Of a DNA stretch of 64,000 nt, positions 18,048 through 27,038 are shown piece after piece. The notes beneath the pieces were generated by a model. That model did no database searches. It worked only from the letters and a program-made list of their open reading frames with translations, and was not told where the DNA came from. The stretch is taken from the NCBI GenBank assembly GCA_029960045.1, contig JASCOV010000001.1, positions 789,913 to 853,912 of the forward strand, written 5' to 3'. Origin of the DNA: Flavobacteriaceae bacterium PS02293 (GTDB taxonomy: Bacteria > Bacteroidota > Bacteroidia > Flavobacteriales > Weeksellaceae). The position numbers and the translations under genes are program-made. Numbering within the stretch: position 1 is the stretch's first letter; every line of letters starts with the position of its first letter.

Positions 18048-19769
18048 TTACAAATTGAGATCCTGTTTTACCTTAGCAATCTTCTCCTCTAGCTTAGGCA
18101 ATTTGGCAACAAAATCTTCTTTTGAAGTGATGCTGTCTTTTACAGAAACATAAAATTTGATTTTTGGCTCGGTTCCTGAAGGACGAACGCAAACTTTAGT
18201 TCCATCTTGAGTATAGAAAATCAATACATTAGACTTTGGAATATCGTCCATTACTTTTTTCTCGTTCTTAGAAACTACGAAACAAGTCTGCTCTTTGAAA
18301 TCCTTCACTTCTTCTACAAGAGAACCTGCAATTTCTTTTGGTGGATTACTTCTGAAATCGCTCATCATCTGAGTAATTTCTTCAGCACCTGTTCTACCTT
18401 TTCTTACGACATTAATCAAGCCTTCGTAATAGAAACCAACTTCTTTGTAGATGTCAATCATATATTCGTAAACCGTTGTTCCATTGGCTTTACACCAAGC
18501 AGCGATTTCACAAGCCGTTAAAATAGAACCGCAAGAATCTTTATCACGAACAAAATCTCCGGTCATAAAACCGAAACTTTCTTCACCGCCACAAATGAAT
18601 TTTTCCTGACCTTCAAAATCACGAATCATTTTTCCAATCCATTTGAAACCTGTCAATCCAACTTTGCAATCCACTCCGAATTTCTCCGCAACATCAAAGA
18701 AAACATCAGAAGTCACAATTGTAGAACCAATGAACTCTTTTCCTGTAATTTTTCTTGCTTTTTTCCATTGGTCAAGGATATAATAAGTCAAGATTGTATT
18801 ACATTGATTTCCGTTCAATAATTGGATTTCGCCTTCAAGATTTCTAACCGCAATTCCTAATCTGTCACCGTCTGGGTCTGTTCCGATAACGATATCAGCA
18901 TTGGTAATTCTTGCTAAATCCATTGCCATAGAAAGCGCAGCTGGTTCTTCCGGATTCGGGGAAGCTACCGTTGGGAAGTTTCCGCTTGGAATCATCTGTT
19001 CCTGAACCAAATCCAGTTTTGTAAATCCAGCTTTTTTCAATGCTTTTGGAACGGTTGTATAAGTTGTTCCGTGGATGGATGTGAAAACGATGTTCAGATT
19101 ATCTCTTCCAACATTTTGGTAAAGAGAATTTTCTATACAAGCATCGATGTAAACATCATCTTGGTCTTCGCCAACCCATTCGATTAGGTCATCATTTCCA
19201 TTGAATTTGATGTCCTCAAACTTAGTTGAATAAACTTCTCGGATGATATTTTCGTCATCTGGTGGAACGATTTGTGCGCCGTCATTCCAATACACTTTGT
19301 AACCGTTATATTCCGGTGGATTGTGAGAAGCAGTCAACACGATTCCTGCATTACATTTTTTATCTCTCACTGTGAAAGATAATTCCGGAGTTGGACGATG
19401 CTCTTTGAACAACAGAACTTTGATTCCGTTCGCTGTCAAAACATCAGCAACGATTTTCCCGAATTCTTTTGAGTTGTGACGAACATCATAAGCAATTGCC
19501 ACTTTGATTTCTTCGCCAGAAAATTGCTGATGAAGATAATTAGCCAATCCTTGAGTTGCTTGTCCTAATGTATATTTATTTAAACGATTGGTTCCAACGC
19601 CCATTACGCCACGCATTCCGCCTGTTCCGAATTCTAATTCTCTGTAAAAAGAATCTTCCAAATCCGGCGAATTGGAATCGATTAAGGATTGAACTTTAAT
19701 TCTTGTTTCCTCGTCAAATGTTTCGGAAAGCCAAAGTTTTGCTTTATCTAATGTTGATAATTCTGACAT
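18048..19769 (-). CDS. Phosphoglucomutase/phosphomannomutase-family phosphohexomutase
   Basis: 573-aa alpha-D-phosphohexomutase, cytoplasmic, interconverting hexose 1- and 6-phosphates. FGTGGMRGVMG near residue 47, active-site phosphoserine S148 in TASHNPPEYNGYKVY, the Mg-binding loop DPDGDRLGI (D298, D300, D302), sugar-binding GGEESFGFMTGDFVRDKD, and the phosphate-binding RPSGTEPKIKFY near the C-terminus are all present. The ~570-aa length is that of the PGM2/ManB-like subgroup. It is the last gene of a minus-strand run that includes the DUF2807 lipoprotein, the nuclease/ATPase pair and a GT2 gene. Whether glucose or mannose phosphate is preferred cannot be told here. Confidence 0.93.
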   Translation of the reverse strand: MSELSTLDKAKLWLSETFDEETRIKVQSLIDSNSPDLEDSFYRELEFGTGGMRGVMGVGTNRLNKYTLGQATQGLANYLHQQFSGEEIKVAIAYDVRHNSKEFGKIVADVLTANGIKVLLFKEHRPTPELSFTVRDKKCNAGIVLTASHNPPEYNGYKVYWNDGAQIVPPDDENIIREVYSTKFEDIKFNGNDDLIEWVGEDQDDVYIDACIENSLYQNVGRDNLNIVFTSIHGTTYTTVPKALKKAGFTKLDLVQEQMIPSGNFPTVASPNPEEPAALSMAMDLARITNADIVIGTDPDGDRLGIAVRNLEGEIQLLNGNQCNTILTYYILDQWKKARKITGKEFIGSTIVTSDVFFDVAEKFGVDCKVGLTGFKWIGKMIRDFEGQEKFICGGEESFGFMTGDFVRDKDSCGSILTACEIAAWCKANGTTVYEYMIDIYKEVGFYYEGLINVVRKGRTGAEEITQMMSDFRSNPPKEIAGSLVEEVKDFKEQTCFVVSKNEKKVMDDIPKSNVLIFYTQDGTKVCVRPSGTEPKIKFYVSVKDSITSKEDFVAKLPKLEEKIAKVKQDLNL

Positions 19770-19787
19770 TATTTATAGTTTTTTGTT

Positions 19788-20489
19788 TTAATTAATTTTC
19801 TTGTTTTCCAAAGTTGCTTTTTCAGTGACTTTCAGTTTTTTCGAAGGATTTCCGTAATAAACCAACTTCGATGTATTACCGATTTTACCTTTGATTTCTT
19901 CATCTACATTCAGTTCTGCATAATTTCCGTTTTGAGACTCGATTTCCAAATCTTTGATATACCAATATGGCGAAATAATACTCGCTGTATCTTTGATATT
20001 CAATTTGGTTAAAGTCGTTTTTCCCAACAGATTAGCTCGGCTTTTATTCGTCATTTCTATCTCCGACTTTTCTGAAATCACTGAACCGATAAATTTAGCA
20101 TTATCTTTCAAATGAAGAGAAAAATTTTCGACTTTCATTTGACTAGAAATGTTAAGTTCTACAGAATCAGCGATTTTAATCACATTAAAAGGATTTTTTC
20201 CATAAATCGTAATATTATAAAAGTCAACTTTATCTGTTTCGCTTTTCTCTGAAATTGACAAATTTTTATCTTTAACTTCAATATTAAGATTGTCGAAGAA
20301 ATTAGGATAAGTTTCTACATTCACAAAGTTATGTGGGCTTTGAACATAAAACACTCGGAATTTTCCTTTTAAATCGAGTTTAGAAAACTCAGAAAGCTCA
20401 ATATCTTTGGATTGGATTTCGCCTTTTGGTTTTACTTTTCCGCAAGAAACGATTGTAAAGATTAGAAATAAGTATAATAGTTTTTTCAT
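19788..20489 (-). CDS. DUF2807 (head-GIN) lipoprotein
   Basis: 233-aa lipoprotein: MKKLLYLFLIFTIVSCGK gives a lipobox Cys at residue 16. The body is the right-handed beta-helix-like head-GIN/DUF2807 domain: ELSEFSKLDLKGKFRVFYVQ, FVNVETYPNFFDNLNIEVKDK, then repeated strand units such as KVENFSLHLKDNAKF and SEKSEIEMTNKSRA. The family is an envelope protein of unknown function, abundant in Bacteroidota. It starts 2 nt after the nuclease gene stop and is 18 nt from the hexomutase gene, so it belongs to the same operon. A paralogue lies at 28796. Confidence 0.82.
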   Translation of the reverse strand: MKKLLYLFLIFTIVSCGKVKPKGEIQSKDIELSEFSKLDLKGKFRVFYVQSPHNFVNVETYPNFFDNLNIEVKDKNLSISEKSETDKVDFYNITIYGKNPFNVIKIADSVELNISSQMKVENFSLHLKDNAKFIGSVISEKSEIEMTNKSRANLLGKTTLTKLNIKDTASIISPYWYIKDLEIESQNGNYAELNVDEEIKGKIGNTSKLVYYGNPSKKLKVTEKATLENKKIN

Positions 20490-20491
20490 CG

Positions 20492-20989
20492 TTAAACAAT
20501 TACAATATTAGTTTGAATATCAATTCTAAATCCATATTCATTTTTAAAAGATTTTTGAAATTCATTGTCAATAACAAAAAAGTTACCTTTCTTTTTGCTA
20601 TTACAACCAAAAACTTTTTTATGTGTAAATGATTCAAGTTTTTCTGTATGGAACTCTTTAAGAAATCTAATTGTACTTTCTAACTGGTCTAACATTTCTC
20701 CGCTATTTAAGCTTTTCTTGTCTTTTAATTCAACAAGATACAGATGTTTCTCAGTAGTTAACATTCCTTCACATCTTCCTCTTCCCTTATATTCATTATC
20801 TTTAATGATACATTTATCTACAGCTGTGAATATTATGTCATATCCGTTATTATTAATAACTTCTGCTTGCCAAGAATCTTTGTCTGTTTCAATAATGTAT
20901 GCTGGTTTTCCGTCTTCGTCATCTCGTAAACCAAAACTATTTTTATTCACAGGAATCTGTTGACATTTTGAATCAAAAAAATCTGTCAT
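20492..20989 (-). CDS. PD-(D/E)xK-like nuclease candidate, partner of the AAA ATPase
   Basis: 165-aa soluble protein. Its centre reads like a restriction-endonuclease-fold active site: acidic E74 in RCEGML, then a strand with E87-L-K89 (LYLVELKDK), then Q102 in EMLDQLESTIRFL in the place of the fourth motif. The N-terminus is polar (SKCQQIPVNKNSFGLRDDED) and the C-terminus a beta strand, RIDIQTNIVIV. No known family name can be assigned by eye. The start overlaps the ATPase stop by ATGA, a sign of coupled translation and fixed stoichiometry. ATPase-nuclease pairs of this shape are frequent in phage defence. Alternative: a helper protein whose E..ExK resemblance is accidental. Confidence 0.6.
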   Translation of the reverse strand: MTDFFDSKCQQIPVNKNSFGLRDDEDGKPAYIIETDKDSWQAEVINNNGYDIIFTAVDKCIIKDNEYKGRGRCEGMLTTEKHLYLVELKDKKSLNSGEMLDQLESTIRFLKEFHTEKLESFTHKKVFGCNSKKKGNFFVIDNEFQKSFKNEYGFRIDIQTNIVIV

Positions 20990-22218
20990 AATTCCTCTTC
21001 TAGTTCTAATAATTTATCAAAAAACTCATTGCTTTTTCTTAAGCCAAGATTTAAAAAATTTTTATCAGAAGGAATTCCTTCAAAATTGGGTAATAATCTT
21101 AACGTTCCTTCTTCCTCATTCATCTCATAAATCGAAATATCAGAAGGTTTGATAAATAAATCTGAAGATAATATATCTGTTAATTTCTTTTGAATAACAT
21201 CGTTCTTACTTCTTTTTGCTTTATTAAATAACGTATAGCTTTCAATCATAATTCCTAAAAAGCTCATTAAATATGGGCTATGAGAAGTAATAATTAGTCT
21301 ATTTCCTGAAATTTTATTATTATTCGAAACTAAGTTTTTTATAATTTCTAATTGAGAATCGGGAAATAAGTTCTGCTCTGGTTCTTCAACTATATTGAAA
21401 AAAACATTTTTATTAAATTTATTTGACAATGTAGAAATAGCAATACGCTTTTGCTCATCTGTCAAATTTTTATCCGACCAAATTTTATCAACATTAAGCC
21501 TAAATCTTAATTGCTCATCAATACTCATTGATTCTCTGTGATTGGTTTTAGAATCAACAGAGTTCGTTAAATAGTTTGTTACTAAAAAAAGAGGAATTGA
21601 GGATTGAAAACCACTTGAAGATTCAGTCAAAAAAACTTTATAATCAGAACCTTTTAAGTTTACTACATCATTCAATTTATCATATTCAATTGATAAATTA
21701 TTTATCGGAAAAACAACCGAATTCTTTAAAGCATTTTTTGCATTGTTAAATTCTGTAAGAAATTCATTTAAAGCTTCTGAAGATAATTTTAATTCATTTG
21801 GAGTTTTCACATAAGAAATGAAATTTCGTTCAGATGGGATATACATAATTTGAGGTAATTGGTAATTACCATCAATGTTTGTAATAACTTTGAAATTATC
21901 ATTCTCGTATATAAAATGAAAAGCATCACCTTTATATTCAATAATTGTTTTTTTATCTGTAGGAAAATAATTTTCTAGTCTATGATAAGTTAGAAAATGA
22001 TTTTTAAATCGATTTTTTCGAATTAACCATTTTTCATCAAAATCACCTCTAGTCAAAGCTTTTTCTATCCACATAAATGTAGAAATCAATTTTGCAATTG
22101 TACTTTTGCCAGAACCTTGATTTCCTATAAAAATAGTATTTTTAGAAATATCTATCCAACCATCATCTTTTAGAAGACCATTTTTAATAGGTCCAAAATT
22201 TTTAATTCTAATTTTCAT
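20986..22218 (-). CDS. AAA/OLD-like ATPase (ABC-type ATPase head) of a two-gene module
   Basis: 410 aa with a complete ABC/SMC-type ATPase head: Walker A GNQGSGKST (32-40), a signature-like segment TESSSGFQS (198-206), Walker B NIVEEPEQNL (275-284) and H-loop TSHSPYL (311-317). There is no long coiled coil and no C-terminal TOPRIM, unlike full OLD nucleases. The nuclease function may be supplied by the overlapping 165-aa partner. It begins MKIRIKNFGPIKNG, the usual start of these overcoming-lysogenization-like ATPases. It lies 11 nt after a housekeeping GT2 gene, and the stretch looks more AT-rich than its neighbours (not computed), suggesting insertion into an existing operon. Defence role inferred, not shown. 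Confidence 0.8.
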   Translation of the reverse strand: MKIRIKNFGPIKNGLLKDDGWIDISKNTIFIGNQGSGKSTIAKLISTFMWIEKALTRGDFDEKWLIRKNRFKNHFLTYHRLENYFPTDKKTIIEYKGDAFHFIYENDNFKVITNIDGNYQLPQIMYIPSERNFISYVKTPNELKLSSEALNEFLTEFNNAKNALKNSVVFPINNLSIEYDKLNDVVNLKGSDYKVFLTESSSGFQSSIPLFLVTNYLTNSVDSKTNHRESMSIDEQLRFRLNVDKIWSDKNLTDEQKRIAISTLSNKFNKNVFFNIVEEPEQNLFPDSQLEIIKNLVSNNNKISGNRLIITSHSPYLMSFLGIMIESYTLFNKAKRSKNDVIQKKLTDILSSDLFIKPSDISIYEMNEEEGTLRLLPNFEGIPSDKNFLNLGLRKSNEFFDKLLELEEEL

Positions 22219-22229
22219 AATATTTCAAT

Positions 22230-23183
22230 TTAAATCATTTCCTCAATATGATAATTCTTGTGGTCACGATTACTTCTGATAATCAATTCGCCTAAGAATC
22301 CAGCCACGAAAAGTAAACTTCCAAGAATCATCATCGTTAATGCGATGAAAAACCAAGGATTATTGGCAATCAGGTTTCCGTAGATTTTGAAAATGTAAAC
22401 ATCAATCAGCTTCGAAATTCCTAACCAAATGGCTGATAAAAATCCGATAATGAACATCAAAGTTCCCGCTGCACCAAAGAAATGCATCGGTCTTCCGCCA
22501 AACCTGCTGACAAACCAAAGCGTTATCAAATCTAAAAATCCACGAATAAAACGTTCTGTCCCGAATTTCGAAGTTCCATAAGGTCTTGCCTGATGTTGAA
22601 CTGGTTTTTCAGTAATATTTCTGAACCCTGCATTAGCCGCCAAAACGGGAATAAAACGGTGCATATCACCATAAACATCGATAGATTTTACGACTTGTTT
22701 TCTGTAAGCTTTCAAGCCACAATTGAAATCGTGAAGCGAAACACCAGACACTTTTTTAGCCGCTGCATTAAACAATTTTGACGGAATATTTTTGGTCATC
22801 ACATTATCGAAACGTTTCTTTTTCCAACCGCTTACGATGTCGTAATTCCCAACTTTTACCATTTCGTAAAGTTCAGGGATTTCTTCCGGAAAATCCTGTA
22901 AATCAGCATCCATTGTAATAATGACATCGCCATTTACTTTTTCGAAAGCAGCGTGAAGTGCCTGAGATTTTCCATAATTTTTGGAGAATTTAATCCCGTG
23001 AATTTGCGGATTTTGGATTTTCATATTTTCTATGATAGACCAAGATAAATCCGTGCTTCCGTCATCTATGAACCAAACTTCGTAAGACAATTTATTGGAA
23101 CGACAAACAGTGTCAATTCGAGTAAACAATTCCTCCAAAGAGTCTTGTTCGTTGAGTAAAGGAACGATTATAGAAAGATTCAT
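22230..23183 (-). CDS. GT2 polyprenyl-phosphate glycosyltransferase (DPM1/GtrB-like)
   Basis: 317 aa. The GT-A catalytic domain (1-~210) starts NLSIIVPLLNEQDSLEELF and has the nucleotide-sugar Asp pair in WFIDDGSTDLSW and the metal motif MDADLQDFPEE. FNCGLKAYRKQV is typical of this subgroup. Two transmembrane segments follow (~233-255 and ~275-305). Such enzymes pass sugar from a nucleotide donor to undecaprenyl phosphate at the inner leaflet for glycan or lipid A modification. A DUF4199 membrane-protein gene lies 107 nt upstream, a pairing often seen in flavobacteria. The AAA/nuclease pair follows directly. Confidence 0.9.
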   Translation of the reverse strand: MNLSIIVPLLNEQDSLEELFTRIDTVCRSNKLSYEVWFIDDGSTDLSWSIIENMKIQNPQIHGIKFSKNYGKSQALHAAFEKVNGDVIITMDADLQDFPEEIPELYEMVKVGNYDIVSGWKKKRFDNVMTKNIPSKLFNAAAKKVSGVSLHDFNCGLKAYRKQVVKSIDVYGDMHRFIPVLAANAGFRNITEKPVQHQARPYGTSKFGTERFIRGFLDLITLWFVSRFGGRPMHFFGAAGTLMFIIGFLSAIWLGISKLIDVYIFKIYGNLIANNPWFFIALTMMILGSLLFVAGFLGELIIRSNRDHKNYHIEEMI

Positions 23184-23290
23184 TTTTTATAAAAAGATGT
23201 TAGATGTTTGATGTCAGATATTAGATTTTTTAATTTTAGAATCAATTATTTATTTAAATAAAAGCCTTTAATTATTTATTATTCAATATC

Positions 23291-23878
23291 TTATTCGTAA
23301 CGTTTTTTGTTTTTCAAAAAGCCTGCGATTACGATAGACAAAAGTAAATAAAATAGTAAAACGCCCCCAAAAATAGCAGATAAAAAACTGAATGAAAAAT
23401 AATTAATATTTTGCTTTTTAGCACCATTAATACCGATGCTCATTTTTTTATACTCGTCATTCAAACTTTTGATTTTTTCGGTATCTTTTGGGTTTATCTC
23501 CTTGATTTGCTTGTTGTAAGACTCATCCAATTTAGTTAATTCTGACTCGATATGTTGATGATTCAGCATATCTCTGGCATCGGTATCAACATAATTAAGA
23601 AACAAAAAAATCGACATAAAAGATAGAAAACCACCAACAAATAATGTAATAAAAATTTGTTTAAATGCCTGCGTGTAAGTCATTTCTCCAATATTCTTTC
23701 TCAGATAATAAACAGAAAGAAATCCCATTAAACTATAAATAAAAGTCAATCCAAACGCATTAACATTAATCGATGTATTAAAATAGTCGGGTCCGGCAAA
23801 AAAATAATAAACTAAAAAGAACAACAACATTGTGATTCCGTACAAACCAAAGCCAAAAGCTATCGGATTTTTTGTCAT
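23291..23878 (-). CDS. DUF4199 membrane protein
   Basis: 195 aa with four transmembrane segments: ~8-28, ~38-58, ~72-95 and ~165-188. A soluble, charged helical loop (~100-160: MLNHQHIESELTKLDESYNKQIKEINPKDTEKI in part) lies before the last one. The layout and MTYTQAFKQIFITLFVGG segment fit DUF4199, a Bacteroidota-specific family of unknown role often encoded next to a GT2 gene, as here. Inner-membrane location is likely. No function assigned. Confidence 0.75.
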   Translation of the reverse strand: MTKNPIAFGFGLYGITMLLFFLVYYFFAGPDYFNTSINVNAFGLTFIYSLMGFLSVYYLRKNIGEMTYTQAFKQIFITLFVGGFLSFMSIFLFLNYVDTDARDMLNHQHIESELTKLDESYNKQIKEINPKDTEKIKSLNDEYKKMSIGINGAKKQNINYFSFSFLSAIFGGVLLFYLLLSIVIAGFLKNKKRYE

Positions 23879-24011
23879 AAATATAAATTTTGATACTTAA
23901 TTAATTAAAAAATGAAAAATTTTGTCCTTAACAATCAATTTATTAACCTCGATTATACCGATAATTAAAGGTATTTTCATTAATTCTGTTTTTAAAACTG
24001 CAATATTTTCC

Positions 24012-24019
24012 TATATTTG
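24012..24019 (+). promoter_or_regulatory. -7 box of the SRP RNA gene
   Basis: TATATTTG, an exact TAnnTTTG match, ending 5 nt before the first base of the SRP RNA stem. This agrees with a start of transcription at ~24024. Confidence 0.65.
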
Positions 24020-24023
24020 CACC

Positions 24024-24116
24024 GGCAAGTCCTAAACAACCAGCTCCTGAGAATCCTCCAGGGTGGGAACGCAGCAAAGGTAATTGGTCGTAGCGGTGTG
24101 ATTTAGGTAGCTTGCC
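24024..24116 (+). ncRNA. ffs: Signal recognition particle RNA, small bacterial type
   Basis: The closing stem GGCAAG/CTTGCC with CCTAAA/TTTAGG brackets a hairpin whose asymmetric loop reads GGGTGGGAACGCAGCAAAGG, the conserved Ffh-binding domain of 4.5S-type SRP RNA. About 93 nt, preceded by a perfect -7 box and followed by a T tract. It guides cotranslational membrane targeting together with Ffh. Confidence 0.9.
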
Positions 24117-24134
24117 ATTTTTTATTTCTATAAG

Positions 24135-24183
24135 TTAAGAGATTAAGCAATATTCAAAATTTTGAAATTACTTAATCTCTTAA
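24135..24183. terminator. Bidirectional hairpin between SRP RNA and the hydrolase gene
   Basis: Perfect 13-bp arms TTAAGAGATTAAG (24135-24147) and CTTAATCTCTTAA (24171-24183), followed by TTTTTTT on the plus strand. It serves the minus-strand gene ending at 24193 and backs up the SRP RNA end. Confidence 0.8.
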
Positions 24184-24192
24184 TTTTTTTGT

Positions 24193-24876
24193 TTAGAATT
24201 CGAATTCCTGTCCTAATTCTGGTAATGTAAATTCAATATTCTTATCAGAGAAATGCTTCTTAGCTTCCTCGTGATTGATTTCAATCGGTGGAAAAGTATC
24301 GAAATGACATCCGATTACTTTCGAAGTTTTCAATAATTCTGATGCTGCAAAAGCCGCTTTTCTAGGACACATCGTGTAATGTTTTCCAACTGGTAGAATC
24401 GACAAATCTAATTTCCCGAAAACTTGTGGGAACAAACTCATTTCAGCTGTTACACCTGTGTCTCCAGCTAAATAAAGGTTTCTACCGTCAACAAATCTAA
24501 AAATATATCCAGAAGCTAATCCTCCGTAAGAACCGTCTGGAAAAGAACTTGTGTGTAATGCAGGAACCATAGAAATCTTCAACCCGTCCAACTTCGCAGA
24601 ACCTCCGAAATTGATATCGATATTATTAGAATGTCCAAAATATCCGCAAATTTCTGGTTGCCCGATAACTGTTGCATCAGGATGGTTTTCAAGAACTTCT
24701 TTCACGTCTGCGATATGGTCGCCATGAGCGTGCGTAATCAATACATAATCGATTTTATGAGCTGTGATATCAAAACCAGATTGCGCTTTCTGATAGTTGT
24801 AAAAAGGGTCAGAAAGGATTGTTATGCCGTTATATGTGAACAAAAAACAGTTTTGTCCGAGGAATTTTATTTTCAT
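24193..24876 (-). CDS. UPF0173-family metal-dependent hydrolase (metallo-beta-lactamase fold)
   Basis: 227-aa cytoplasmic protein with the MBL-fold metal site: H49, H51, D53 and H54 in ITHAHGDHIADV, further His in VPALHTSSFP, Asp in LYLAGDTGVTAEM, and a final His in VIGCHFDTFPPIEIN. Length, the MKIKFLGQNCFLF start and ILPVGKHYTMCPRKAAFAA identify UPF0173 (YtkL-like). The substrate is not known. It is the downstream partner of a small lipoprotein gene 18 nt away and possibly of menA. Confidence 0.92.
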   Translation of the reverse strand: MKIKFLGQNCFLFTYNGITILSDPFYNYQKAQSGFDITAHKIDYVLITHAHGDHIADVKEVLENHPDATVIGQPEICGYFGHSNNIDINFGGSAKLDGLKISMVPALHTSSFPDGSYGGLASGYIFRFVDGRNLYLAGDTGVTAEMSLFPQVFGKLDLSILPVGKHYTMCPRKAAFAASELLKTSKVIGCHFDTFPPIEINHEEAKKHFSDKNIEFTLPELGQEFEF

Positions 24877-24894
24877 TTTATATTATTATTAAAT

Positions 24895-25350
24895 TTAAGC
24901 TAATCCGTTTATAATCAGTTTGTAATATTTTTTTATTGAAATATTAATTTTGAAATTAAAGAAATATTCACCACCATCTTCAACTTCTATTAAACTTTTC
25001 TTTCTGTCACTGATAGAAAAATCCTCTTTAAAAATACAATTTACCCAAACTTCTTTATCTCCATTTTCATTTATTCTGACAATACATTGTTTACCGTATT
25101 GTTTTGAATTTTTTGATGTGTCTGAAAAATTTTCCTTGATTATATTTTCTATCGTATTATTAATTAATTTTTCCTCGTCGCAAGTAAGAGTTTTATTTCT
25201 ATTATTTATAGAATAATCAACAGCTTTTTCCTTATTATCAAAGTATGTAAAGCTTTCATCATTACATTTTTTCAAATTAGAATTTATAATTTCCTTATGA
25301 TTACAATTAGAAAATAATGTAAAAATTAAAACTAAATATAAACTCTTCAT
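24895..25350 (-). CDS. Hypothetical lipoprotein, 151 aa
   Basis: Signal MKSLYLVLIFTLFSNCNH gives a lipobox Cys at about residue 16. The mature part is rich in Asn, Lys and Glu, with KEKAVDYSINNRNKTLTCDEEKLI and a C-terminal beta region (QCIVRINENGDKEVWVNCIF, YFFNFKINISIKKYYKLI). No family recognised. Strong AT bias in codon choice compared with the flanking genes suggests a lineage-specific gene. It lies between menA and the UPF0173 gene on the same strand. Confidence 0.65.
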   Translation of the reverse strand: MKSLYLVLIFTLFSNCNHKEIINSNLKKCNDESFTYFDNKEKAVDYSINNRNKTLTCDEEKLINNTIENIIKENFSDTSKNSKQYGKQCIVRINENGDKEVWVNCIFKEDFSISDRKKSLIEVEDGGEYFFNFKINISIKKYYKLIINGLA

Positions 25351-25370
25351 AGTAATGAATTATTTAATCT

Positions 25371-26300
25371 TTAACTAAAATAATTAAGTCCGAAAGCCGT
25401 CAAAACCGCCATTAGGAAAGTTAAGATTCCGACTTGTTTCAGGAATGGGTCTAGTAATTTTGGTTCTTTAACTGCCATTACGCTTCTTCTAAGTTTCATA
25501 AAAGGAAAAATTAGAATAATAACAATAAAAGCATAGTATTTACCTTGTTCCTGAAATTTATTAAACATCAAAAAAGCCAACATCAAAAGAATTGGTAATT
25601 GCAATAAGATGATTTCGTAAATCATTGCATTTTTAAAACCTAGCTTCAATGCGAAAGTTTTCTTTCCAGATAATTCATCATTCACGATGTCTCTCATATT
25701 GTTCAGATTAAGAACCGCCATACTCAACATTCCAACCGCAATTGCAGGAAATAATATGTCCCAACTGAAAGATTTGGTAAACAGAAAATAACTTCCACAA
25801 ACCGAAACCAATCCGAAAAATACAAATACGAAAATATCGCCTAATCCCATATATCCGTAAGGTTTTTTACCCACTGTATAGCCAATTGCTGCCAAAATAC
25901 AGGCAATTCCTAATCCAATGAAAATCCAGAATTCTCTAATATTTGCAGGATAAAAAGCAACGTACAATAAAGCAACAGTTGCTACAAAAGATAAAATCGA
26001 AAGCAAGATAACTGCATTTCTCATTTGAGTTGCTGAGATTTTTCCGGAAGCTACAGCTCTTTGCTCAGCTTCTCCTATCCTATTTTTGTCCGTTCCTTTT
26101 ACACCATCGCCATAATCGTTGGCGAAGTTGGAAAGAATTTGATATAATAATGTTACGAGAAGTGCCAAAGCGAAGATTCTCCAATCCCAAGTTCCTCCAT
26201 TTTCAGAAAGTCTCCATTTTGCAATGAAAGCTCCCATAATAATTCCACTCATAGAAAGTGGTAATGTTCGCAGACGTGCTGCTTTTATCCAATCGGTCAT
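25371..26300 (-). CDS. menA: 1,4-dihydroxy-2-naphthoate polyprenyltransferase
   Basis: 309-aa UbiA-superfamily membrane enzyme that prenylates DHNA to demethylmenaquinone in the inner membrane. The first Asp-rich motif is NDYGDGVKGTD (N61, D62, D65, D71); the second is NLNNMRDIVNDELSGKKTFA. Eight or more hydrophobic helices are visible. It begins MTDWIKAARLRTLPLSMSGI, typical of MenA. Nine nucleotides separate it from the DUF2461 gene, which follows menB, so the order menB - DUF2461 - menA forms a small menaquinone cluster, consistent with menaquinone as the respiratory quinone of flavobacteria. Confidence 0.95.
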   Translation of the reverse strand: MTDWIKAARLRTLPLSMSGIIMGAFIAKWRLSENGGTWDWRIFALALLVTLLYQILSNFANDYGDGVKGTDKNRIGEAEQRAVASGKISATQMRNAVILLSILSFVATVALLYVAFYPANIREFWIFIGLGIACILAAIGYTVGKKPYGYMGLGDIFVFVFFGLVSVCGSYFLFTKSFSWDILFPAIAVGMLSMAVLNLNNMRDIVNDELSGKKTFALKLGFKNAMIYEIILLQLPILLMLAFLMFNKFQEQGKYYAFIVIILIFPFMKLRRSVMAVKEPKLLDPFLKQVGILTFLMAVLTAFGLNYFS

Positions 26301-26309
26301 TTTATTTTT

Positions 26310-26999
26310 TTAATCTTTAAATATAGATTCGCCATTCAAATCCGTTGTAAGAACTTCACTCATATAATCAAAAAAAGGGCGCATTGCCAAAAAAGTGTAG
26401 ATAATCTCTTTCTGGAAACTGTCTGAAAACACTTCTTTGTCAGAAAATTTCCGCATTACCACATATTGTTTTTTCTTTATCAAATCAATTGCGGGATGAT
26501 TTTTGTCAAAACCTTTTGGTGCGGTTTTTACACCATCTTCGCCTTTCAGTTCCCCAAAATATTTGATAAAGGTTTTATCTGAAGTTATTTTTTTAATTCG
26601 AGAATCATCAATTTCAAATTCTTTTCGGATTCTCAGTAAATCTTCGTTATTTGGTCCCCAAAAACCGCCTCCAACAAAAGTGTTGTCTGGTTCCAGATGC
26701 ATATAATAACCACCTCTCAGCATTGGCTTTTTTCGGGATAATCCAGCTCCGAAATTAGTTTTATAAGGTGTTTTATCTTTGGAAAAACGAATATCTCTAT
26801 TGATTCTTAAAATATGAATTTGCCCCAAACTATCGTGGAATTCCATTTCAGAATAAATTTCTTCTACGAATTTCTTATTTTCCTTTGCAATCGCATCATA
26901 TTCTTTTTTATGCTCAGAAAACCAAACACGATTATTATTTCTGCTTAATTCTTTCAGAAATTCGAATCCTGTTTCAAATGAGATGTTTTTGTTTGGCAT
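26310..26999 (-). CDS. DUF2461 domain protein
   Basis: 229 aa, soluble. Family-typical phrases: FEFLKELSRNNNRVWFSEHKKEYDA in the N-terminus, LRINRDIRFSKDKTPYKTNF (about 60-80), LSRKKPMLRGGYYMHLEP, GGGFWGPN, and a C-terminal AMRPFFDYMSEVL. DUF2461 has no established function. It is transcribed between menB and menA but has no known menaquinone role; co-location alone is weak evidence. Confidence 0.88.
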   Translation of the reverse strand: MPNKNISFETGFEFLKELSRNNNRVWFSEHKKEYDAIAKENKKFVEEIYSEMEFHDSLGQIHILRINRDIRFSKDKTPYKTNFGAGLSRKKPMLRGGYYMHLEPDNTFVGGGFWGPNNEDLLRIRKEFEIDDSRIKKITSDKTFIKYFGELKGEDGVKTAPKGFDKNHPAIDLIKKKQYVVMRKFSDKEVFSDSFQKEIIYTFLAMRPFFDYMSEVLTTDLNGESIFKD

Positions 27000-27038
27000 A
27001 AAGCAGATGTCGATAAATATTTTAGATGAATAATATTT

